This document shows, in pieces, positions 1-4,604 of a stretch of DNA of 5,628 nt; positions within the stretch are counted from its first letter, which is position 1, and each line of letters begins with the position of its first letter. The stretch is taken from the NCBI GenBank assembly GCA_022451765.1, contig JAKUNY010000098.1, positions 1-5,628 on the forward strand. Reading direction: 5' to 3'. The DNA is from Candidatus Poseidoniaceae archaeon (GTDB lineage: Archaea > Thermoplasmatota > Poseidoniia > Poseidoniales > Poseidoniaceae). The notes under the pieces are model-generated. The model saw nothing but the letters and a program-made list of their open reading frames with translations, ran no database searches and was not told the origin of the DNA. Made by a program: the position numbers and the translations under genes.

Positions 1-23
1 CTCTTCTCTTCTCTTCTCTTCTC
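1..23. repeat. Pentanucleotide microsatellite (CTCTT)4.6
   Basis: Four full CTCTT units are followed by CTC at the very left edge, so the array may continue outside the window. It makes a pure pyrimidine strand. Simple-sequence arrays like this are uncommon in compact viral or archaeal DNA. A five-base unit would change the reading frame when it gains or loses a copy. Whether it is natural, the end of a linear molecule, or an assembly-edge effect cannot be told from the window. Confidence 0.9.
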
Positions 24-37
24 ATATAACATATCAT

Positions 38-77
<40 letters not shown>

Positions 78-86
78 CGACGACGT

Positions 87-277
87 CTCCTTTTTTAGGA
101 TTCGAGAAAAGAGCTTATCCAGCGTATGTGAGAACAGATCGTCTACACATTGAAATTCTGCTTTTTCAACGAGAATTTGGCGAGCGGGGCCACCTTACCT
201 CGACCCGCTCCGCACGCCGCCCATTTGTGTCGATTCAGCCGAAGGTTTCAAAGGGCAACGACGAGAGACCGAACGCC
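87..277 (+). other. Leader region with no certain gene
   Basis: This stretch holds a T6 tract (91-96), which could end transcription coming from the left as archaeal T-rich terminators do, but no hairpin accompanies it. From about 180 to 240 it is noticeably richer in G+C than the genes that follow. I see no convincing TATA box or -35/-10 pair. The frame of the next gene stays open leftward through this region to the window edge, with a GTG at 128, so part of it may be coding. The conceptual translation of 128-277 is arginine-rich and unremarkable. Confidence 0.5.
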
Positions 278-760
278 ATGGACGATTTACCAGCGATTGA
301 AGTAATCGTTGCGGACGCCATTGCATCAGGCTATACGGTAATCGCTTTTGTCATCGATCTCGAGAACAATGGAGTCTGGTGTGCTAACACCAGAAAATAC
401 ATCACTCCAACAGTTGAGTTCGAACCAGGTGATACCGATTCCTGGATTGCCGCAATGGAGAGAATCCATGGCGGACCAATCACCAGCATTGAGCAAATGC
501 AGAGGGAAGAAATCAAACATGGAACCAGAGAACCCGAATGGATGCAACATAAGCCGCATGAGACATGGTATGACCCAACCAAACCAGACGCGAAGGCCGA
601 CGGACCATGTTATTGCGGTTGGTTAGGGATTGATCCACCGCCCGCTGAATGGGCGCCTCCAGGTTGCACGTGTGTAATCGGCCAGAACATCGACGATCAT
701 GGCAGAGATGTTGGATATGTTGATTTCACATCGAAACAAATGGAGGACGATAACTTATGA
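278..760 (+). CDS. Hypothetical protein with a paired CxC motif, possibly zinc-binding
   Basis: I do not recognise the family. From the ATG at 278 the protein has 160 residues. The N-terminal half (about 5-30) looks like an alpha/beta segment with a hydrophobic strand. The middle (60-95) is polar and probably helical. The C-terminal third carries C111-x-C113 and C130-x-C132, separated by 16 residues rich in Pro and Trp, a spacing that could form a small metal site. No signal peptide or membrane helix is seen. Its TGA overlaps the ATG of the next gene (ATGA), implying translational coupling. The start is uncertain: 278 has only a weak GAGAG nine bases upstream, and an in-frame GTG at 128 would give 210 residues. 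I prefer 278 because the upstream translation is compositionally odd, but the whole frame is open to the left edge. Confidence 0.7.
   Translation: MDDLPAIEVIVADAIASGYTVIAFVIDLENNGVWCANTRKYITPTVEFEPGDTDSWIAAMERIHGGPITSIEQMQREEIKHGTREPEWMQHKPHETWYDPTKPDAKADGPCYCGWLGIDPPPAEWAPPGCTCVIGQNIDDHGRDVGYVDFTSKQMEDDNL
742..746 (+). promoter_or_regulatory. Ribosome-binding site for the 757 gene
   Basis: GGAGG lies ten bases before the ATG at 757, inside the 3' end of the preceding gene. It supports the overlapping ATGA start of the four-helix membrane protein. Confidence 0.6.
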
Positions 761-1179
761 GCGAAGCAGTTGCATTTTCGAACACACCAACAGGAGCGGT
801 AATCGCCGTTTGCATTTTGATTTCAATTATCGCCGCCGCTACGTGGAAGAATGCAAAAGGAGAAGGCTGGGGTTTGGTTATTTTCCTGGGCTCACTCATC
901 GTCGGGTTCAATCTGTCAGTCGAATTCGCTGTTTGGATTCTTGAATGGATGGGGAGGACGTTCGATTCCCTCGGTTCTATGATCGGCGGGGCTAACGACG
1001 TCGACGAAGGTTTTGGCATTCTGGGCGTCCTGGTTGTCCTTGGGATCTCGGTTTGGATTTTTAGGACAATAAAATTCGACACGATCAGGCTTGCCTCGTT
1101 GGGAACTCTATATGGAATCCTTTTGCGCTTGATGCTTGATTTCGTTTATTTCTTGATTCAAAGCGGCATAGGTGGATGA
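757..1179 (+). CDS. Small four-helix integral membrane protein
   Basis: A 140-residue protein with four predicted membrane helices at about 12-30, 38-62, 86-104 and 112-134. Short polar links (KNAKGEG after helix 1, and FRTIKFD between helices 3 and 4) carry the positive charges, while the 66-85 loop holds acidic residues (DVDE). By the positive-inside rule both termini would be outside. No catalytic motif or known family is recognised. It overlaps the preceding gene by four bases and is followed after one base by the secreted-protein gene. In pleolipoviruses a small multi-helix protein (VP3) directly precedes the spike gene, so a virion membrane protein is a possible role, but this rests only on size, topology and order. 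A holin-like or toxin-type membrane protein is an alternative. Confidence 0.8.
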   Translation: MSEAVAFSNTPTGAVIAVCILISIIAAATWKNAKGEGWGLVIFLGSLIVGFNLSVEFAVWILEWMGRTFDSLGSMIGGANDVDEGFGILGVLVVLGISVWIFRTIKFDTIRLASLGTLYGILLRLMLDFVYFLIQSGIGG

Positions 1180-1180
1180 G

Positions 1181-1837
1181 ATGAGATTTGTCATGACCTC
1201 AGTTCTCGTTTTGCTTATTTTCGCTCCCACAGCTACCGCATCAATCCAAGACGTCGAGTTGCGTCTCGACACAGCAATCCAATATCCGAATGATAGGCCT
1301 GTTAACATCGTCGTTGAAGGAATGGCTTTCGAAGATGACAAACCATCTCTTTCGAAGGTTGAAATCAGAGCAGAAATCCGATGGGCGAATGGGACTGTGA
1401 TGACCTCTCAGGAATCATCCGTTCAACCAGGAATAAGAACTTCCATAACCTTCTCTCCGATTAATGACGTCGGCAGGTATTACGTGTTTGTCTCAGGAGA
1501 GGCAGGCGGCGTTCGCTCTGGAACTGAATCTCAAACAATGAGGATCACCTACGCCCCGCAGGAATATACCGCTGGATTCACAGATGGGGGACGTTTCATC
1601 GTCTCTCCAAAACAAACCTACCTGAACTTGACAATCCAAGAATACCTCGACGACGGGACTTCGGTTTTGCCAGGTCGTGTGTTCAAAACCAACGGTTCAG
1701 TAGTCGACATCACCGTCCCTGATGGATACCTGGCGATACGATACAACGTCATTGATCAGAACGGTTGGATGAACTACGAGCGTTCAGACCAAACAGGATT
1801 GACAGTCCACGGAGGACCTTATGATTGGCTTTACTGA
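1181..1837 (+). CDS. Secreted, probably beta-sandwich surface protein
   Basis: Starting at the ATG at 1181 (AGGTGG five bases upstream; a GTG at 1172 would add three residues) the protein has 218 residues. It begins with a clear signal peptide: a short basic start, a hydrophobic core at 5-15, and a likely cut after A-T-A at 20. The rest alternates hydrophobic and polar residues and reads like two Ig/macroglobulin-like beta domains, about 21-124 and 130-210, with a YYVFVSGEAGG stretch near 100-110. Three N-x-S/T sequons (N70, N149, N171) could be glycosylated in an archaeon. It has no cysteines in the mature part and no C-terminal anchor. Directly beyond its TGA the same frame continues open into a membrane helix with a basic tail, so an anchored form may exist or have existed. 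A virion spike or cell-surface protein is plausible; no specific function is claimed. Confidence 0.8.
   Translation: MRFVMTSVLVLLIFAPTATASIQDVELRLDTAIQYPNDRPVNIVVEGMAFEDDKPSLSKVEIRAEIRWANGTVMTSQESSVQPGIRTSITFSPINDVGRYYVFVSGEAGGVRSGTESQTMRITYAPQEYTAGFTDGGRFIVSPKQTYLNLTIQEYLDDGTSVLPGRVFKTNGSVVDITVPDGYLAIRYNVIDQNGWMNYERSDQTGLTVHGGPYDWLY
1811..1815 (+). promoter_or_regulatory. Strong GGAGG ribosome-binding site preceding ATG 1821
   Basis: GGAGG sits five bases before an ATG at 1821, near the end of the secreted-protein gene. It matches the other start signals of this cluster but leads into a frame that ends after only 26 codons. It therefore bears on where the next membrane protein really starts. 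Confidence 0.6.
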
Positions 1838-1901
1838 GACCTCGCCAGGATTGAGCCTGTTTCTTCTTTGGTCAGACCATTCTCGATTTTCGTTGGTGTA
1901 A
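1821..1901 (+). CDS. 26-codon ORF with good RBS; leader peptide or broken 5' end of next gene
   Basis: The ORF starts MIGFTETSPGLSLF, has the best ribosome-binding site in this part of the window, and ends with TAA at 1899-1901, whose last A starts an ATG (TAATG) in the frame of the following gene. It overlaps the secreted-protein gene by 17 bases. Two readings are possible. It may be a tiny leader ORF coupled to the ATG at 1901. Or it may be the true N-terminus of the next membrane protein, separated by one missing base in the T-rich stretch 1860-1868. Restoring one T would join it to the SSLVRPFSIFVG stretch and give one membrane protein of about 106 residues. No canonical -1 slippery heptamer is present. 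Confidence 0.35.
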   Translation: MIGFTETSPGLSLFLLWSDHSRFSLV

Positions 1902-2110
1902 TGGGGACTATTTTGATTCTGGTTGGCGCTTTCAATTTCTTCACCAAATTCCGAGAAGAATCACTTCAACGTTTGAAAGATGCTGGACTCGACAACATGC
2001 CTTCCTGGAGACAAAGGAGGAGAGAACGGCAAGCTCGCGAAAGGGCCGAGGCTGATTATTGGGAGAGGAGAAGGAATATCGACCCATATTTCGATAGGAG
2101 GAGATTTTGA
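1868..2110 (+). CDS. Single-pass membrane protein with arginine-rich tail (start uncertain)
   Basis: Read from the TTG at 1868 the product has 80 residues: one membrane helix at about 5-25, then a cytoplasmic tail with 13 arginines in its last 34 residues. The topology should be N-out, C-in, and the tail could bind nucleic acid or acidic lipid heads. The TTG has no ribosome-binding site. An ATG at 1901 overlaps the stop of the short upstream ORF but would halve the helix. The frame is open back to the TGA of the secreted protein (1835-1837), which is in this same frame. The gene may thus be a separate TTG- or ATG-started gene, the second half of the frame beginning at 1821, or the anchor of the secreted protein reached by TGA read-through. 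The family is not recognised. Its 3' end overlaps the next start in TGATG. Confidence 0.65.
   Translation: MVRPFSIFVGVMGTILILVGAFNFFTKFREESLQRLKDAGLDNMPSWRQRRRERQARERAEADYWERRRNIDPYFDRRRF
2096..2105 (+). promoter_or_regulatory. Extended ribosome-binding site for the 2110 gene
   Basis: AGGAGGAGAT is the longest Shine-Dalgarno match in the window. Its GGAGG is eight bases before the ATG at 2110, so that ATG is chosen over the TTG at 2107. It lies in the arginine codons at the end of the preceding gene. Confidence 0.7.
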
Positions 2111-2802
2111 TGCAACCTGGAGATGAAATGCTGTTTAACGATCCGCTTTTGATGCAAGAACTTGGCTTGATGCCACAACAGCCACCACCCCAGGAGGACC
2201 AATCACGACCAGGTGATCGTGAAGGCCCACGTGGAGAAGCTTGGAGCATGGCGATGATTCTTTCTGGAATCGTCTTGATGTTGACTTGGGTTGCAGTTCC
2301 ACTTGGTGCTTTTGGGGCTTGGTTTTACGGACCAATCGAGGGTTTCTTCGCATCACCAGTTTACAGTCGATTCGAAGCAATGAGTTGTGGTGTTCTTTTC
2401 ATCACAATTGGAATCGTGATCGCAGGGATCTACAACCAGTCTTCTGGTAAGTTGCACTGGGTGGAGAACGACCCTGGGGTCCCAAGAATCACCAGACTCA
2501 AAAAAATAGAGGACACGGGTTCCTCCTACGTGATGAAGCGAAGAGATGGCAAGACCCTGAAGGTATCAAAGGGAATTTCAAGCCGCCACAAAAACATCGT
2601 TCACATTACGGCAAATGTGCTGGAGGTCGACGGAAGGGAAGCGGACATCGAATTTCGAACAACAAGCGGAGCGATGTCTCGAGGTCAAATTCAAGCCGAA
2701 GAGGACCTGGCGATGCGCCAAGGATTCAGAGAACAACAGCTTGAAGAAATCAGCCAACGGTATGTAAGCGGCCAAATGGACCAAATCGAGGGGGTCGGCT
2801 GA
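2110..2802 (+). CDS. Two-helix membrane protein with C-terminal soluble domain
   Basis: A 230-residue protein of no family I recognise. Residues 1-44 are polar and proline-rich (PQQPPPQ near 22-28). Two membrane helices follow at about 45-72 and 91-108, joined by an aromatic loop. Residues 112-230 form a soluble domain: a probable small beta-rich part (about 125-185, with YVMKRRDGKTLKV typical of a beta hairpin), then a helical, Glu/Gln-rich tail at 192-228. Both termini are probably cytoplasmic. No signal peptide or enzyme motif is seen. It is coupled by one-base TGATG overlaps to the genes on both sides. Its place among other membrane proteins suggests a membrane complex or virion component. 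Confidence 0.8.
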   Translation: MQPGDEMLFNDPLLMQELGLMPQQPPPQEDQSRPGDREGPRGEAWSMAMILSGIVLMLTWVAVPLGAFGAWFYGPIEGFFASPVYSRFEAMSCGVLFITIGIVIAGIYNQSSGKLHWVENDPGVPRITRLKKIEDTGSSYVMKRRDGKTLKVSKGISSRHKNIVHITANVLEVDGREADIEFRTTSGAMSRGQIQAEEDLAMRQGFREQQLEEISQRYVSGQMDQIEGVG

Positions 2803-3161
2803 TGGAGAAGCCTTGGTTTCAGCCACCAGATTGGGTTTTTGGTCCAGTTTGGACTTTTCTTTACGCATCAATGGTCGTATCAGTGCTTTACGCAATCAGG
2901 GATTCAGCGATGAGCACGTTGGCAACAGTTTTCTTCATTTCTCAATTGACTCTGAACTTGCTTTGGACGCCTGTTTTTTTTGGTGCTGAGAGGTATCTCT
3001 TGGCATTCGTTATGCTTCTTGGCATGATCGGTTTCACTATCGGTTATGCGTGGGCTGTAAAGGACCAATCCCCGACTGCGGCCTACGTTATCATCCCTTA
3101 CATCGTATGGTTGATTTTTGCATCAATCATCAATTTGGCTTACATCGGTGATGCAAAATGA
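2802..3161 (+). CDS. tspO: TspO/MBR family tryptophan-rich membrane protein, lacking helix 1
   Basis: TspO proteins are five-helix membrane proteins that bind porphyrins, cholesterol-like ligands and benzodiazepine-type drugs, with roles in tetrapyrrole and stress regulation. Family signatures seen here are KPWFQPPDWVFGPVWT (3-18) opening the second canonical helix, QLTLNLLWTPVFF (48-60), and PYIVWLIFASIINLAYI (99-115) with the Pro-Tyr, Trp and Ala-Ser positions of the ligand pocket. At 119 residues it is shorter than the usual 150-165. The whole first helix is absent: the protein begins directly at the loop before helix 2, leaving four helices at about 12-31, 38-60, 64-84 and 92-114. The start is fixed by the TGATG overlap and a GAGGGGG tract upstream. 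The stop overlaps the next gene (ATGA). Family assignment is confident; ligand and function in this element are unknown. Confidence 0.85.
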   Translation: MEKPWFQPPDWVFGPVWTFLYASMVVSVLYAIRDSAMSTLATVFFISQLTLNLLWTPVFFGAERYLLAFVMLLGMIGFTIGYAWAVKDQSPTAAYVIIPYIVWLIFASIINLAYIGDAK

Positions 3162-3727
3162 AGCACATATCCTACCTGGGCTACATTTGGAACCCAGTCA
3201 GGCTCCGTTGGATTCAAAACAATGCTCGCAACAGGCGTTCAATCGAAAACCAGATTCGCAAGTATGCAGACCCATCAGCGATCGCCCTGGTATCATGCTC
3301 GAAGGCAAAAGCCTTCGACCAATCAACCAGGGCGATCGCTGCTCGCTCTGCATATTGCTCTCCGCTTTTCGATAAGTCGAAAGCCTGGGCCGAAAACCGA
3401 GACCTTGAATGGGGAATCCTGTCAGCAAAATATGGAATAGTCCAACCTGTTCAAGAGATCCAAGATTACGATTTGACCATAAATGAGTTGAGCAACAAAC
3501 AGAAACAAGCTTGGAGAGACAACGTTAGAGAACAATTGTCAGCGAGCGACGTTCGAATCAAGAAGGTTTACGTCCTGGCAGGGAAGGCTTACGTCGATGC
3601 AATCAATCCAGTTTTGGAGGAACTTAACATTGAAATCGAAGAACCTTTGAAGGGTAAACAGATCGGTGAGAGGCTTAGCGCCTTGACAAACGATAACCAG
3701 TTCTGGAGGCTAAATGATGGAAAATAG
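3158..3727 (+). CDS. DUF6884/YaaA-like protein of mobile elements
   Basis: A 189-residue soluble protein. Residues 41-180 show the pattern of the DUF6884 family, distantly similar to YaaA (DUF328) and to the CS-motif domains found with archaeosine and queuosine transglycosylases: ALVSCSKAKA (43-52), ARSAYCSPLF (62-71), GILSAKYGIVQP (86-97), YDLTINEL (104-111), VLAGKAYVDAI (139-149) and PLKGKQIGERL (163-173). C47, K49, K51 and Y66 are likely active-site or binding residues by family conservation. The activity is not established; nucleic-acid binding or base modification is often suggested for this group. The N-terminal 35 residues are basic and extra to the core. It overlaps the TspO gene by ATGA and the next gene by about 11 bases. 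The conserved motif region is encoded by an exceptional DNA palindrome (3261-3356). Confidence 0.75.
   Translation: MKHISYLGYIWNPVRLRWIQNNARNRRSIENQIRKYADPSAIALVSCSKAKAFDQSTRAIAARSAYCSPLFDKSKAWAENRDLEWGILSAKYGIVQPVQEIQDYDLTINELSNKQKQAWRDNVREQLSASDVRIKKVYVLAGKAYVDAINPVLEELNIEIEEPLKGKQIGERLSALTNDNQFWRLNDGK
3261..3356. repeat. Large concentric imperfect palindrome inside a coding region
   Basis: All arms share one centre, between 3308 and 3309. The inner stem TCGAAGGC (3299-3306) pairs with GCCTTCGA (3311-3318) around an AAAA loop. The middle stem 3276-3291 pairs perfectly with 3326-3341 over 16 bp and includes AGCGATCGCCCTGG. The outer stem TATGCAGA (3263-3270) pairs with TCTGCATA (3347-3354), extended by a G-T and an A-T pair to 3261/3356. 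Mismatched internal loops (3271-3275 with 3342-3346, and 3292-3298 with 3319-3325) separate the stems. Further out, ATCGAAAA (3242-3249) pairs with TTTTCGAT (3366-3373), shifted by one base. It could extrude as a cruciform in DNA or fold as a very stable mRNA hairpin. It lies wholly in the DUF6884-like gene. Confidence 0.9.
3705..3709 (+). promoter_or_regulatory. Ribosome-binding site for the 3717 gene
   Basis: GGAGG precedes two adjacent ATG codons at 3714 and 3717. The spacing is four bases to the first and seven to the second, which favours 3717. Confidence 0.6.
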
Positions 3728-4604
3728 AACAGGGCCACAACCAAGGAGCGGAAGAGACCTTTTCATGGTCCCTATGGCTGATCGTCTCAATGACCAGTTC
3801 AGACTCATCGATACCATGATTTTGGCGATGACAGACTCTTGGACCTACCTGCCTCCAAGGGCAAGGCACATTTTATGGCTTAGGTTGGCTTCTGCTGAAG
3901 CTTCTTTTCTTCAACAGGTGGGCTTGCCTTTAGAAAATGGAATCTTGGTTCATTGGTCAATGTGGCCCGACGATTTAGGGGATTACGCGCAAGCAGTTGC
4001 TATGCGGATGACTCGTCAACAGTTGGAATACCTGGAACCAAAGAACGTAGCAATGGCTTCAGCCATACGACAAGCCGAGATTGCTGAAACCACCGCACGT
4101 CTTCAGATTCAATTAGCCCAATCGCTGATACAGCTTTCACAATTGGGAGCAGGGACTCAAGAACTTGCACGACTGTTCTCAAAAAACAAATTTGACAAAG
4201 AAGCAATCGGTCAAGTCTTAGACTCTGCTAACGAGGAAATCCAACGAAGGGAGCAACAAATGCAACAGCGGATGGCTCAACAACAACAACAAACCCAAGT
4301 CAACGATGAACTACGGGCTAATCCCCAGGAGTTGCCAACAGGACCATGTGCATACTGCGGTCAAATAAAGCCGTATGTGATGGGGCAAGACGAGCAAGGA
4401 ATGTTTGTCGTCGAATGCTGTCAAGAATGTTTGCCACAGGCCAACATCGACTTCGAGGAAGGTGAAATTCCAAACATAATCGATTCAATGAATGAGTCAT
4501 TGACCGACGAAGAAATCGTGTTCATCAGTGAAAACACCTCCTACACTCCACAGGATGCTTCGAACGCGTTTGATGATCAAGAAGACCAACAGGAGGATGG
4601 TTGA
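3717..4604 (+). CDS. Helical, glutamine-rich protein with a C-terminal zinc ribbon
   Basis: A 295-residue soluble protein (one more if the ATG at 3714 is used). Residues 15-195 are almost entirely alpha-helical. A first part (20-110) has a Trp-rich LPPRARHILWLRLASAEA stretch. A long coiled-coil-like part follows at 110-195, ending in a Gln run at about 176-192. Next comes a zinc ribbon, C211-x2-C214 and C235-x2-C238 with 20 residues between the pairs, plus an extra C234. The last 50 residues are strongly acidic. The family is not recognised. The gene precedes the ATPase by a one-base TGATG overlap, so an adaptor, scaffold or DNA-recognition partner of that ATPase is a reasonable but unproven guess. 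A (CAA)5 run at 4278-4292 encodes part of the Gln tract. Confidence 0.8.
   Translation: MENRTGPQPRSGRDLFMVPMADRLNDQFRLIDTMILAMTDSWTYLPPRARHILWLRLASAEASFLQQVGLPLENGILVHWSMWPDDLGDYAQAVAMRMTRQQLEYLEPKNVAMASAIRQAEIAETTARLQIQLAQSLIQLSQLGAGTQELARLFSKNKFDKEAIGQVLDSANEEIQRREQQMQQRMAQQQQQTQVNDELRANPQELPTGPCAYCGQIKPYVMGQDEQGMFVVECCQECLPQANIDFEEGEIPNIIDSMNESLTDEEIVFISENTSYTPQDASNAFDDQEDQQEDG
4591..4596 (+). promoter_or_regulatory. Ribosome-binding site for the ATPase gene
   Basis: AGGAGG lies seven bases before the ATG at 4604, which itself overlaps the preceding TGA. This fixes the start of the truncated final gene. Confidence 0.7.

Noticed and set aside
326..626. Overlapping ORFs on both strands within the first gene
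   Set aside because: They are shadows of the 278-760 frame, lack ribosome-binding sites and have low-complexity or implausible translations.
726..1082. 118-codon minus-strand ORF opposite the four-helix protein
   Set aside because: The + strand frame has clear membrane helices, an RBS and coupling; the reverse translation has no motif.
1253..1270. GTCGAG/CTCGAC inverted repeat in the secreted-protein gene
   Set aside because: A six-base stem with a six-base loop is expected by chance in a window this size.
1835..1837. TGA recoded as tryptophan or glycine throughout the element
   Set aside because: Genes here end in TGA at well-formed overlaps and use TGG freely for tryptophan; no other in-frame TGA is needed.
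1846..1859. CAGG/CCTG hairpin just after the TGA as a read-through or frameshift stimulator
   Set aside because: The stem is only four base pairs, and the bases after the stop are not a known leaky context.
3278..3339. Two GCGATCGC octamers read as cyanobacterial HIP1 sites
   Set aside because: They occur only as the two arms of one palindrome and not elsewhere in the window, so they do not indicate a cyanobacterial host.
3118..3440. Plus- and minus-strand ORFs overlapping the DUF6884-like gene
   Set aside because: They arise in alternative frames of a gene with clear family motifs.
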